From contig CALURL010000008.1 in NCBI GenBank assembly GCA_944323155.1, positions 1 through 64,000 of the forward strand: a stretch of 64,000 nucleotides of DNA, given 5' to 3'. The translations under genes were made by a program, and so were the position numbers. The notes under the pieces are model-generated. The model was given only the letters and a program-made list of their open reading frames with translations. It was not told the DNA's origin and made no database searches. This document shows positions 8,838 to 17,944 of the stretch, piece by piece (position 1 is the first letter of the stretch; every line of letters begins with the position of its first letter). This stretch comes from Candidatus Gastranaerophilales bacterium. Its GTDB lineage: Bacteria > Cyanobacteriota > Vampirovibrionia > Gastranaerophilales > Gastranaerophilaceae.

Positions 8838-9653
8838 CTATACAGCCATAATTACTATGCCATTGTCATCCGCATATTGAATAACCTTTTCTTGATCAAC
8901 GATAATTGTTTCATTAGCTTCTACAGCAATCAAATTCGCTTTATATCTTTGCATTGTTTTAAGAGTTTTTAAACCAATTGCAGGGATGTCAAAACGTTTG
9001 TCCTGAGAAGGTTTTGAAACTTTTACAACAACAGCATCTTTCTTAGCAAGTTTTGCACCGCGTTTGATGCACATATCAGTACCTTCAATAGCCTCAACAG
9101 CCATAATCATTTTATCTTTAATTACAACAGACTGTCCGACATCAATTTTGCCCATTTCCTTTGCAAGCCAAAATCCATAATTTACATCTTCCAGTTGCTC
9201 TTTTGTCGGTTTTAGTTTTCCAAGAACTCCGGCAGGTATCATTAAATTCTTTATAAAAATAGTTTGATCTAATACTGTTATGCCGCTTTTTTCAAATTCT
9301 TTTACAATCAATAGCATAACTTCATCATCATTAAGTCTTTGTGCTGCTTTTAAAAGTTCAATAGCGCGAGCATCAAACTTATGCAGCTGTAATAAAACTC
9401 TTTTATGAACTTTGCCTAAAAAAGTTGCCTGTTTGATACTTTCATCCTTAAGGATTTTTTCAATTTTATTAACTTCACCAGGATGGCAGGAATACACTTT
9501 TGAGCAATATTTTTTTAATTGTCTTAAATTATCTTTTGCTAAAGAGATACAGATTACATCAAATCCATTTTCTTTAGCATACTGAGCCATTTTTACCGGC
9601 AAAGTGCCATCGCCTGCAATTAATCCTTGTTTATTTTCCAACATTATTGACAC
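8838..9653 (-). CDS. lpxI: UDP-2,3-diacylglucosamine pyrophosphatase LpxI
   Basis: The 271-residue protein is the LpxI (DUF1009) type of lipid A enzyme, which makes lipid X and replaces LpxH. The start GLIAGDGTLPVKMAQYAK and the C-terminal block with EGTDMCIKRGAKL...VKVSKPSQDKRFDIPAIG are characteristic. It starts at GTG 9653 or at an ATG three codons later. An AGAGGA site is about 10 nt before the GTG. It lies directly upstream of lpxB, so lipid X passes to the next enzyme in the operon. Confidence 0.95.
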   Translation of the reverse strand: MSIMLENKQGLIAGDGTLPVKMAQYAKENGFDVICISLAKDNLRQLKKYCSKVYSCHPGEVNKIEKILKDESIKQATFLGKVHKRVLLQLHKFDARAIELLKAAQRLNDDEVMLLIVKEFEKSGITVLDQTIFIKNLMIPAGVLGKLKPTKEQLEDVNYGFWLAKEMGKIDVGQSVVIKDKMIMAVEAIEGTDMCIKRGAKLAKKDAVVVKVSKPSQDKRFDIPAIGLKTLKTMQRYKANLIAVEANETIIVDQEKVIQYADDNGIVIMAV

Positions 9654-9698
9654 AATTAATAGTCCTCTTATTTCCAGTATTTATTATATCACAATAAT

Positions 9699-10328
9699 TT
9701 ATTTTTTTAGAGAGTTAATTTCATCAACCTGCTGTTTATTTAGCAAAACAGGTCCTCCTAAAAGTTTTGTATTAAATAAAACTTGTGCATAACCTTCTGC
9801 CATTTCAAGCTTTAAATATGCACTTTTAATATCTTTATCACCAACGATAACTCCGTGGTTAGCCATCAATACAACATCATAATCGTCAAAATATTTTGCT
9901 GTTTTTTCAACCAAATCAAATGATGAAGGCAAACCATAATCAGCCAGAGGAATTTGCCCAAAATAAAATATATTTTCAGGCATTACCGGTTCATCCAGTG
10001 CAATTCTGCATGTTGCAAAAGTACTTAGATATGGCGAATGCATATGCAAAATATAGTTTATGTCTTGACGTTTTTTATAAAATTCAACATGAAGCATTTT
10101 TTCTGATGAAGCTTTTTTATTGCTATCTATAACGTGTCCGTCAAAATCAATTAGAACCAAATCTTCTTCAGACAAAAACTCATTAGCTGAACCGGATGTT
10201 GTAATAAGAATTTTATCATTAAAACGGGCAGACATATTACCGGAAGTTCCTGGTGTCAAATTCTTCTGTCCGCAGAGTTTTCCATACTCTATCAATTCCT
10301 GTTTTAGTTTGTATAAATCTTCACTCAT
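9699..10328 (-). CDS. Class II aldolase/adducin family protein (fuculose-1-phosphate aldolase-like)
   Basis: The 209-residue protein has the class II aldolase features: GTSGNMSAR (27-35), a TTSGSAN phosphate-binding loop (44-50), acidic Glu near 75, the zinc His pair HMH (95-97) and a third His in ANHGVIVGD. It probably cleaves a ketose- or aldose-1-phosphate such as fuculose-1-phosphate to DHAP and an aldehyde. Methylthioribulose-phosphate dehydratase is a related alternative. Its start codon overlaps the lptD stop by one base, so it is translated with the envelope operon, although its link to lipid A is unclear. Confidence 0.85.
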   Translation of the reverse strand: MSEDLYKLKQELIEYGKLCGQKNLTPGTSGNMSARFNDKILITTSGSANEFLSEEDLVLIDFDGHVIDSNKKASSEKMLHVEFYKKRQDINYILHMHSPYLSTFATCRIALDEPVMPENIFYFGQIPLADYGLPSSFDLVEKTAKYFDDYDVVLMANHGVIVGDKDIKSAYLKLEMAEGYAQVLFNTKLLGGPVLLNKQQVDEINSLKK

Positions 10329-12493
10329 TAAATATCTTCCTTATCAGGATCCTCAATATCTATTACTTCTGCATATATCTTTTTAACAGGAGCTTTCATT
10401 TCGGTATTTTCTTCAAAAGTTATTAACTTTTCCTCTTTTTCATCACTTTTAGCCAGCTTATCCGGATTTTTAATTTCCATTTTTTCATATTCTAAAGAAG
10501 AACCTTTTGTATCCATATAAACATTTACTGCAAAATAAGTCTGTCCTCTAACAACATCATAGCCAACACTAAGCTTTAAATCGTCAGGGCCAAATGATAC
10601 AATAAATGAATTTTCCTGGAACAATTTTCCATTCAAAGAATCGTCAGTCAATGTCATAGACCCAGCCCAGGCCAGTGTTAAATACTTATTAACCCTCCAG
10701 GCTTCACGAATATATACATTAGAATGTCCATAACGATAAGCATCAAAAACAGGCATAGGCGTATTATCTTGATAACCTGATATGAAATATCCGAATTCCT
10801 GCATCCAGTGTTTATATTGAGTATGAAAACGAGGTCCAACACGACCGACAAATTGGGTATCTCCTGTACCATACACTGCAGCACTTCCCTGCAGCACCGC
10901 ATCAATATTAAATCTTATTGCGTTCTTTGGATCAATATAATGATACAAGTTTTGTGATAACTCAGCCATATATTTACCACGGATTGTGCCTATATTATTT
11001 ATTGCAATATCTTCACCATACCTGTTTTCATCGTTATCCTGCATATAACCAAACGATGCTCTATGACGGAATGATAAATCCAAACCCTCTTTTATAGTAT
11101 TAGGTACAAGAACTTTGTCTTTATATACAATTTCTGCTGTATATTTTGGAATTCTCATACCAAACCACCATTCATCCATATATGAATTAGCACCATATTG
11201 AATTAATAATTTATCATCAAGCTGCTGTTTGCCTCGTAATACAAAGATATCATTTGCAGAACCATACATAAATTCAGTACGGTTTGTACCGCTTACATAC
11301 TTCAAACCTCCGCCAAAACCGATTTTATCTTTGTAATTCAGCATAGGCATAACCTTAACAATAGCACCGTTTGGAATATCAAATACAAAACCAGGTCCAA
11401 TGAACATACCTAATTTTGTTCGTGATCCAAATTCAGGATAATTGGCCTCGAAATATTCCTGCTTTTTGTTTGTATGAGCAGTAAATGAAGGTATTGTAAA
11501 AAGTTCATGATCACCATAGCAAATCGTTGCGTCTCTTAAAGAAATAACGTCATGGTCTTTTTTTGCATCCACAACAACTTTTTCTGCCTGAATTTTTATT
11601 GCAGTATTGCCTAATTGATCCGCAAGAGAAGATTCCTCACCCTCAGGAATTAACATAGAGTTAAAGACTTCTCCGCCTATCATTCTGTTATGAAAATTTA
11701 TTACATGCGATTCTTCAGATACAAGCTTACCTCTATTCAATATAATTTTATCCTGCTGTGAAGACGCAGAGCGTGCTTTTATTGTTAAATATGTCTTTTT
11801 AGAATTTACATTTTCCATAAACGAATTTTCTTCATTCATGTTAACCTGTATAAAATCACCTTTGATTACATTATCATCTCTAATAACTTCAACATTACCA
11901 TAAGCTTTTAGGATATTTGAATTATTGTTATAAATCATTTTATCAGCTTTTAGGGTAACACTTTGCGGTGGAAATACAAGAATTGGTTTTCCAGTTGCAA
12001 TTATATTTTGAGTTTCTTCATCGTAATCTATGTTATCTGCATCTAATAAAGCATCATTAGAGGCAACCTGTTCCTTTACCCCGCCAGACAGCTCTATTTT
12101 ATTTTCAGACATTTCTTCTTGAGAAGTTTCTGCAGGAGAAATATCTAAATTTTTATCTATAACTTCACTATCAACTGCCTCTTCTTTAATGAGTTTAGCA
12201 TGTTCTTTTTTTTCGTTTTCAAGAATTTTCTCTGCATCTCGCAAATCTTTTGTACGGAAATAATTTGTTATTTTTATACGGCATTTTTTAAACAAAGGAG
12301 TAGCCTTTAAAGGAGTTGTAAGATTTTTAGGCTCATTAGATTTAACTTCAGGTCCTGGAATAATCGGGGCTTCATAGAAAAATTCCTGAATATTCTCCAA
12401 ATCTTCAGGGGAATTAAACAGCTCCTTTGCCGCAAAAACTGGATTTGCGGCAAATAACAATAAAAATATAAATAGTATTGATTTTTTCTTCAA
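10328..12493 (-). CDS. lptD: LptD/OstA-like outer-membrane LPS assembly protein
   Basis: The 721-residue protein has a signal peptide (SILFIFLLLFAANPVFAA). A 140-residue Glu/Lys-rich segment follows, then an OstA/LptA-like beta-jellyroll near 165-230 (LKADKMIYNNNSNILKAYG, then GNVEVIRDDNVIKG). The rest is rich in aromatic-ended beta strands, as in a barrel (FMYGSANDIFVLRG, YFISGYQDN). In LptD the barrel inserts LPS into the outer leaflet. The start is TTG at 12493, with a GGCAGGGAA ribosome site overlapping the upstream M23 gene. Its place with lpxI, lpxB and an EnvC-like gene supports the envelope role. The barrel is divergent, so lptD is a likely rather than certain name. Confidence 0.82.
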   Translation of the reverse strand: MKKKSILFIFLLLFAANPVFAAKELFNSPEDLENIQEFFYEAPIIPGPEVKSNEPKNLTTPLKATPLFKKCRIKITNYFRTKDLRDAEKILENEKKEHAKLIKEEAVDSEVIDKNLDISPAETSQEEMSENKIELSGGVKEQVASNDALLDADNIDYDEETQNIIATGKPILVFPPQSVTLKADKMIYNNNSNILKAYGNVEVIRDDNVIKGDFIQVNMNEENSFMENVNSKKTYLTIKARSASSQQDKIILNRGKLVSEESHVINFHNRMIGGEVFNSMLIPEGEESSLADQLGNTAIKIQAEKVVVDAKKDHDVISLRDATICYGDHELFTIPSFTAHTNKKQEYFEANYPEFGSRTKLGMFIGPGFVFDIPNGAIVKVMPMLNYKDKIGFGGGLKYVSGTNRTEFMYGSANDIFVLRGKQQLDDKLLIQYGANSYMDEWWFGMRIPKYTAEIVYKDKVLVPNTIKEGLDLSFRHRASFGYMQDNDENRYGEDIAINNIGTIRGKYMAELSQNLYHYIDPKNAIRFNIDAVLQGSAAVYGTGDTQFVGRVGPRFHTQYKHWMQEFGYFISGYQDNTPMPVFDAYRYGHSNVYIREAWRVNKYLTLAWAGSMTLTDDSLNGKLFQENSFIVSFGPDDLKLSVGYDVVRGQTYFAVNVYMDTKGSSLEYEKMEIKNPDKLAKSDEKEEKLITFEENTEMKAPVKKIYAEVIDIEDPDKEDI

Positions 12494-12504
12494 ATTCCCT
12501 GCCT

Positions 12505-13638
12505 CTAGATATAATTTAACGGATTATTAGGTTTACCGTTAACCCTTACCTCAAAGTGACAATGCGGTCCTGTACTATAACCGGTAGTTCCTTCATAACC
12601 AACGACCTCGCCTTTTTGCACAAACTGTCCCTGACGTGCCCTTATTGAGGACATATGAGCATACAGCGTTGTAATAGGACGACCGTTAACACGTCCATGG
12701 TCAAGAATTACAACTTTACCATATCCGCCATACCAGCCGGCGTAAATTACTTTGCCTGCATTCGAAGCTCTGATACTGCCGTGATTAGGTCCTGCAATAT
12801 CAACACCGGAATGGAATGTTCTACTATTAAAAATAGGGTGAGTTCTCCAGCCAAAAGGAGAAGTAATTCTTCCGCTTATAGGGCGCATAAATCCTGTGGA
12901 TGTTATCTTAACCGTTGATGAGCCGCTGTTTCTGCTAATCATACTTTGAATGCTGGCTGACTGACGTGCAAGCTCTCTTTCTGCTCGTTCATAAGTTGCT
13001 CTATCTGTTTTGTACTTATGAATCATGCTCTGATTTTGAGCAATTGCATTTTTAATATATTTTTTCTGAGAATTTATTTCATTAATAGATTGCGCAAGTT
13101 CTGTTTTTCTTGCCTGAATATCCTGTTTCATTTTGGCAATCTTTTCAGACTTAACTTTTACAGCCATCAGCTTTGCATAATCTTTTTTCAGAACAATTTT
13201 TTCAAAATAAACAACATCAAGCAAAGAGTTTAAATCCTGCGCATCAAAAATCAATTCAAACATACCTGTTCTCTGGTTTTTAAATACCTGACGGATTCGG
13301 GAGCGCATTGCAACATTTGCTTTATTGAACTCTGCAATAGAAGAGGCTAAATCCTTTTCCATTTTTGCAAGCTGAGATTCAAGATTTCTATACTGAGCTT
13401 GAGTTGACTGTAAAGAAGCTGATGCAGACTCTAATCTTTGCTGATTTTTGTATAATTTATTTTTTTCCAAGTGTTCAAGGATTTTTAATCTCTTAACTTT
13501 TTCATGAGCCGCTTTTTGCTTTTTCTGAATAGTATGAAGCTGGCTGCAAGAAGCAGTCTGCGGCTGAAAAACAGAAATCATCAGCACAGATAAAAAAACT
13601 ATAAATATTTTATTTATAAATGTGTTATTTATAATCAC
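12505..13638 (-). CDS. EnvC/NlpD-like murein hydrolase activator, M23 domain
   Basis: The 377-residue exported protein has an N-terminal hydrophobic signal (residues 10-28) and a long coiled coil near 32-235, rich in Gln, Lys and Ala. A C-terminal M23 LytM domain covers about 260-377. Zinc ligands are intact: HSGVD (His and Asp near 282-286) and HCHFEV near the end, with TLYAHMS between. Coiled coil plus LytM is the EnvC layout. EnvC itself has lost the zinc ligands and activates amidases, so this protein may keep endopeptidase activity. It precedes lptD by 11 nt. Confidence 0.9.
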   Translation of the reverse strand: MIINNTFINKIFIVFLSVLMISVFQPQTASCSQLHTIQKKQKAAHEKVKRLKILEHLEKNKLYKNQQRLESASASLQSTQAQYRNLESQLAKMEKDLASSIAEFNKANVAMRSRIRQVFKNQRTGMFELIFDAQDLNSLLDVVYFEKIVLKKDYAKLMAVKVKSEKIAKMKQDIQARKTELAQSINEINSQKKYIKNAIAQNQSMIHKYKTDRATYERAERELARQSASIQSMISRNSGSSTVKITSTGFMRPISGRITSPFGWRTHPIFNSRTFHSGVDIAGPNHGSIRASNAGKVIYAGWYGGYGKVVILDHGRVNGRPITTLYAHMSSIRARQGQFVQKGEVVGYEGTTGYSTGPHCHFEVRVNGKPNNPLNYI

Positions 13639-13645
13639 TCTTATC

Positions 13646-13750
13646 CTACTTAATTAGAAGAGGCAACATCATTAAACCGACAGTCCAGGCTATAAAAGTT
13701 ACTGCTATAATTCCGATTATCAATCTTTGATGTTTTCTAAAAAATTCCAT
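13646..13750 (-). CDS. Small single-span membrane protein, 34 residues
   Basis: An ATG at 13750 with a good TTAGAGGAAATAT ribosome site opens a 34-codon frame beginning MEFFRKHQRLIIGIIAV. It has a basic N-terminus and one hydrophobic span, and ends LPLLIK. It stops 7 nt before the M23 gene, so it is probably the first gene of the envelope operon. No family is recognised. It resembles the anchor of SurA/PpiD-like chaperones without the rest. Confidence 0.65.
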   Translation of the reverse strand: MEFFRKHQRLIIGIIAVTFIAWTVGLMMLPLLIK

Positions 13751-13829
13751 ATATTTCCTCTAAGTTTCAAGACTGGTTCATTAACATTGTACTATCAAAA
13801 AAATGAAAGTGCAATTAGTTAAAATTTAT

Positions 13830-13858
13830 TTGCAAAAATTCGAAAAATCTATTAATAT
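13830..13858 (+). promoter_or_regulatory. Promoter with leaderless spacing (P-loop/TPR gene)
   Basis: TTGCAA (13830-13835), 17 nt, TAATAT (13853-13858), 6 nt, ATG at 13865. No Shine-Dalgarno lies between the -10 box and the start codon. Confidence 0.65.
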
Positions 13859-13864
13859 TACTTT

Positions 13865-16303
13865 ATGAAGTACAAGTTTATAGAATCAAGCATAGACAAA
13901 AAAACAATTTTAAAAACAGAAAGCAATATTGATCCTTTTTTTCTGGAAAATAATGTTAATCAGGTTGAACAAATAATTAATTTTTTACAAAATGAAAAAC
14001 AACTTTTAATTGTATCTGGTTTTCTAGGAACTGGAAAAGATACTATTACCAAAGAAGCTTTGAACTATCTATGCGGAAATACTATTGTATTATCTTACAA
14101 TTGTTTTGAGACAACTATTCTTGATGATATATTATTAAGTTTTTTCGATACTTTCAGAAAACTTACACTTCAGGGAATTATTCAAACGCCTAAAGCTAAA
14201 TCAGAAAATTTTACACAAAAAATATCTTCCTACTTCCAGGCAATAGAAAAACCAATTGTAATTGTTGTCAGTTCATTTGAAGAAATTTTGAAAGATAACA
14301 AACAAGAAATTATAAATTTTTTTATTCATCTTGCAGGGTTTAATAAAGTTAAAATTATACTTACCGGAAGAAAGTTTGATCTATCTGAATTTGAAACGAA
14401 ATTTGATTATGAAAAAGTAAAAATATTGGCATTGGACAAAGGTATTTTTGAGAAATATCTCCGCGCGCATGATATAAAGCAAATAGGACCTATCTCAGAT
14501 GAATTGTATAAACACACAAGAGGTTATTGGTTTTATACATCACTTGCAGTTAAAATTATTAATCTAAGAAAATTAAATCTTGTTGATTTTCTTGCAGGTT
14601 TTACTAAAAGTCTTATGTCATTCAATGACTTTATTTTACGAGAAGCTCTGTCATTTGTGGATCCTATAAGCGGTCATCTTTTCAGATTTCTTACAATCAT
14701 GCGTCATCCGGTTAGTATAAAATTACTCAAGACATTGAATTTATATAACGAGGAAAAAGAAACTTTTTTTCTTGAAAACATGATACTTGCTAAAGATAAA
14801 GATTGCCTGTACATTCAGGATTATTTCAAAATAATAGCAGATAATTCAATTCCTGAGAATATATCAATTAAGCTTCACAGAGGATGCAGTGAATTGTACA
14901 ATACCCAGCTTCCTCTAAAACCATTGGAGCGCGATATTCTTGTGTCAAGACAAACTATGAGAAAAGAAATTGAATATCATAATATGTTCCTGCCTAAAAA
15001 GCCGTTAATACAACAAAAACCTATATCAGGTGTTGATTTTATTGAATATGGAAATTCAAATGTTGTTAAACCGCAAGAAGAAAAACTTACTTCTGAAACT
15101 AAAACAGAAAAAGATAATAAAATTAAACAAATATCATTTGTCTTTGACTCTGAAGAAAATGAAATGGCAATAATGAATAAAATTGCCCACTCTATTAATA
15201 CTTTCATCGACAAAACAGAACAGAAAGAAAGAGAACAAGCAGAAATAAAAAAACTTTCACTTATAGACTTAATCAATCTTGCAAAAGAAAAAGAACTAGC
15301 ATATGAATACAAAAAAGTAGTAATTATTTATCAACGGGCACTGGAACTTGAAAACGACGACGATTATTACACATTCCTGCCGACAATTTACACAAAACTT
15401 GCCCAATGCTACAAAAATCTTTCAGATTGGTTTAATTCTCTAAAATACAACGAATTAGCTTTGAAATTCTACCAATCAACCGGAGATCTTGAAAAAATTA
15501 ATGAAATAAAATATGAAATCGCAAATATATATTATGTAACCTTCAAGCATGATAAAGCAAAAGAACTTATTGACGAAATTCTTGAAAATGGTGCGATTAC
15601 TAAAAATCTTGAAGTTAAAACATACTTATTACTTGCGAATTTATCAGAAAATACTTCTGATAAAAATATCGTTGCAGAATACTATAAACATGCAGCCGAT
15701 ATTGCTGATAATTCAATAGAAAAACCAGTTCTTTCTGAATTGTATTTTAAATATGCACTTACACTTGATGAAGATGATGACTTAGAAAATGCTCTCAAAT
15801 TTTACAAAAAATGTATTGAAATTGATTCTAATCCAAAAATTAACTTATTTTTGTCATCTGCCTTAACCAATATTGCAACGATTTATGAGGAACATGGAAA
15901 AATAAATTATGCGATTAAATATTATGAACAAAGCCTTAAAGTAGACGAAAAAGATTTAAATTACAATGGGATTTACCTATCTTCAATTAAACTTGCAGAA
16001 ATTAATGTAAAAACATCTCCTCAAAAAGCTCTTGAATACCTTAAACGCGCGAAAGACTGCGCTCTTGAATTAAATGAAACTTTCTACATAGCTTCTGCAG
16101 ATATTGCACTTGGCGATTTTTATTACAATAGAAAAGATAACGAACTTGCAATGAAACATTATGTTTCAGCATACAAACTTGCAAAAAATAATTTCAGCAA
16201 AGATAATATATTTAAAATTGAAATGAGAATAAGTGATATTAAACTCAGAATTGGCTCAGATAAGTTTGATATTATGGCAAAAGAAATGAATTATGCAGAA
16301 TAA
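13865..16303 (+). CDS. P-loop NTPase with C-terminal TPR array
   Basis: The 812-residue protein has a Walker A motif GFLGTGKDT (52-60), a Walker B-like IVIVVSSFEE (near 137-147) and a sensor-like KIILTGRKFD. The ATPase core is therefore roughly residues 30-250, followed by a helical region to about 350, a charged linker, and tetratricopeptide repeats from about 465 to 790 (for example YKKVVIIYQRALELE, ALKFYKKCIEID, AIKYYEQSLKVDEK). This resembles STAND/MalT-type signal proteins, but no DNA-binding or enzyme effector domain is seen. It overlaps rsmG by 11 nt. Its role is unknown. Confidence 0.85.
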   Translation: MKYKFIESSIDKKTILKTESNIDPFFLENNVNQVEQIINFLQNEKQLLIVSGFLGTGKDTITKEALNYLCGNTIVLSYNCFETTILDDILLSFFDTFRKLTLQGIIQTPKAKSENFTQKISSYFQAIEKPIVIVVSSFEEILKDNKQEIINFFIHLAGFNKVKIILTGRKFDLSEFETKFDYEKVKILALDKGIFEKYLRAHDIKQIGPISDELYKHTRGYWFYTSLAVKIINLRKLNLVDFLAGFTKSLMSFNDFILREALSFVDPISGHLFRFLTIMRHPVSIKLLKTLNLYNEEKETFFLENMILAKDKDCLYIQDYFKIIADNSIPENISIKLHRGCSELYNTQLPLKPLERDILVSRQTMRKEIEYHNMFLPKKPLIQQKPISGVDFIEYGNSNVVKPQEEKLTSETKTEKDNKIKQISFVFDSEENEMAIMNKIAHSINTFIDKTEQKEREQAEIKKLSLIDLINLAKEKELAYEYKKVVIIYQRALELENDDDYYTFLPTIYTKLAQCYKNLSDWFNSLKYNELALKFYQSTGDLEKINEIKYEIANIYYVTFKHDKAKELIDEILENGAITKNLEVKTYLLLANLSENTSDKNIVAEYYKHAADIADNSIEKPVLSELYFKYALTLDEDDDLENALKFYKKCIEIDSNPKINLFLSSALTNIATIYEEHGKINYAIKYYEQSLKVDEKDLNYNGIYLSSIKLAEINVKTSPQKALEYLKRAKDCALELNETFYIASADIALGDFYYNRKDNELAMKHYVSAYKLAKNNFSKDNIFKIEMRISDIKLRIGSDKFDIMAKEMNYAE

Positions 16304-16886
16304 AGAATTTTATAACAACTATATAAAAGTATTCCTAAATCAGAATTCTAAATTGAATTTGATATCAAAAAATGATGAAAAATTTCTATGGGAAAAACAT
16401 ATTTTTGACAGCCTTTCAATAGAACTATTTTTTAATAAATACGGCAAAGGAAAAACTCTTCTTGATATTGGAACAGGAGGCGGCTTTCCGGCACTTCCAA
16501 TTGCCATAACCTATCCTGATATAGAAGTTTACCCTCTTGATAGCATAAGAAAAAAAATTAATGCAATAACAGAGATAAAAGAAGAATTAAATCTTCAAAA
16601 TGTCCATCCAATATGCAACAGGGCAGAAAATATTAATCAAAAATTCGATATAATAACCTCTCGTGCTGTTGCACCGCTTTATAAAATTACTGGATATGCA
16701 ATGCCATTATTGAACAAAGACGGATATTTTGTAGCATACAAATCTTTAAAAGCCAACGAAGAGATTTCTGAAGCAAAAAATATTCTAAAAAAATATAATG
16801 CCGAAGTTGTTGATGTAATTCAATATGATTTGCCGCTTGCAGAAAATCATACAAGAAATTTGATTGTAATAAAGTATATTTCTTAG
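16293..16886 (+). CDS. rsmG: 16S rRNA (guanine-527-N7) methyltransferase
   Basis: The 197-residue Rossmann methyltransferase has the SAM motif LLDIGTGGGFPALPIAI (near 53-69), the acidic residue in YPLDSIRKK, and NRAENI...DIITSRAVAPL. All are typical of RsmG (GidB). It methylates N7 of G527 in the 16S rRNA 530 loop. It starts inside the end of the TPR gene and so is translationally coupled. Confidence 0.95.
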   Translation: MQNKEFYNNYIKVFLNQNSKLNLISKNDEKFLWEKHIFDSLSIELFFNKYGKGKTLLDIGTGGGFPALPIAITYPDIEVYPLDSIRKKINAITEIKEELNLQNVHPICNRAENINQKFDIITSRAVAPLYKITGYAMPLLNKDGYFVAYKSLKANEEISEAKNILKKYNAEVVDVIQYDLPLAENHTRNLIVIKYIS

Positions 16887-17342
16887 CGGCATTAAACATT
16901 GTATCAAAATACAAGTTAAAAACATAAAAAAAACCACTCATTTCTGAGTGGGTCGTTTTCTGCATCCTAATGGTCTCTTTTAGTGTTTATTATTTAGGAG
17001 TTTATATGTTTTTGGGGTTAATGAATTCTATTTATATTTAGTGTTTCAGCTACACTTAAATCTTATGTAATTATTATTACATAACAGATTTTAAATGTCA
17101 ATAATATGTTTTAATATATTTTTCTAAATTCCTGAAACGTGCATATAGTGTAGAATTCACACTTTACAAAACTTAATATTATGTTAGATTTTTGTATTTT
17201 GTGGGTAAATATATTTGCCTGACTTTTGAGGATAGTATTTATAAAAAAATATTAAAAAATATTAACTTTTTTAATTTAATTTAGCAATTATTTACTATTT
17301 ATATACTTTATATATATAAATACACGATTAAAGGATTATACT
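16887..17342. other. Gene-free stretch between rsmG and the small proteins
   Basis: These 456 bases hold one clear hairpin near their start and very AT-rich sequence after it. An 11-codon frame (MFLGLMNSIYI) with a TTAGGAG site near 17005 is too short to call. Several TATA-like boxes before 17343 probably form the promoter of the next gene. I see no other gene or RNA. Confidence 0.5.
16929..16955. terminator. Hairpin terminator after rsmG
   Basis: A 7-bp stem CCACTCA/TGAGTGG with loop TTTC. It is preceded by eight A, giving T8 on the minus strand, and followed by GTCGTTTT on the plus strand. It is stronger on the minus strand but well placed to end the rsmG message. Confidence 0.6.
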
Positions 17343-17618
17343 ATGCCAGATGGAAAAATAGATGCTATAAAAAGACAATATTTCAATCCTGTTGATGCTG
17401 TTAAACTTTACACAGACATTAATACCAGAACAGCAGAAGAAGTCAGACATTTAAGTGCTGAAAACAATCCATTTGCAAATACAAGAAGTCAATTAGGATT
17501 GTGGCAGCAGCCGACTGCAGGATATGTCGGTCAGGTTAACGGTGAACCTCCGACTGAATACACTTCTAAAAACGGGTATATAGAAGAAGTTCAAAGAACA
17601 TTTGTAATGTTTGCTTAA
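17343..17618 (+). CDS. Unknown small soluble protein, 91 residues
   Basis: No family is recognised. The ATG has an AAAGGA site 8 nt upstream. The protein is polar, without signal peptide or membrane span, and includes an NPF tripeptide (SAENNPFANTRSQLGLW) and a PPTEYTSKNGYIEE segment. A second small gene with its own NPF (GINPFQKL) follows after 13 nt, which suggests the pair work together. The pair ends at a strong terminator. Confidence 0.65.
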   Translation: MPDGKIDAIKRQYFNPVDAVKLYTDINTRTAEEVRHLSAENNPFANTRSQLGLWQQPTAGYVGQVNGEPPTEYTSKNGYIEEVQRTFVMFA

Positions 17619-17631
17619 AAAAGAGGATATT

Positions 17632-17889
17632 ATGTTTAATCAAGGCGGATTATCGGAAATAAAGGAAATTACTGGTGCCAATGCAGCAAATATGTCTGCG
17701 GTGCAGGGAACTACTATTCCATACCAGTTTGGAGATATTACCCGCGCAAATTTTGGACGGGGCAGCGAAACCGCCGCAAACAGAGCATTAAATATAGATG
17801 AAATATTTATGGATAAAAATGCAGTGGGTATAAATCCATTCCAAAAACTAACTCCTGATCAGGGACAAAAATTACACACTATAGGATAA
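17632..17889 (+). CDS. Unknown small soluble protein, 85 residues
   Basis: The start at 17632 (MFNQGGLSEIKEITG) is chosen because an AAGAGGAT site precedes it; an upstream in-frame ATG at 17611 overlaps the previous gene. No family is recognised. The protein has YQFGDITRANFGRG in the middle, with two FG dipeptides, and INPFQKLTPDQGQK near the end. It has no signal peptide or membrane span. Confidence 0.65.
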   Translation: MFNQGGLSEIKEITGANAANMSAVQGTTIPYQFGDITRANFGRGSETAANRALNIDEIFMDKNAVGINPFQKLTPDQGQKLHTIG

Positions 17890-17930
17890 AAAAGACGACT
17901 TTCGAAAATTCAAAAGCCGTCTTTTTTGTT
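17888..17930. terminator. Bidirectional terminator
   Basis: The arms AAAAGACG/CGTCTTTT with flanking A and T runs enclose an 18-nt loop. It lies between the two small plus-strand genes and the end of the minus-strand aminotransferase, so it can serve both. Confidence 0.7.
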
Positions 17931-17944
17931 ATTTATTTTTTGTT

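Noticed and set aside
10678-10905. Open frames on other strands inside lptD and other long genes
   Set aside because: They lack ribosome sites and family similarity and are explained by the real genes in the other frame.
17005-17045. 11-codon frame MFLGLMNSIYI with a TTAGGAG site
   Set aside because: Too short to support, and no downstream gene is coupled to it.
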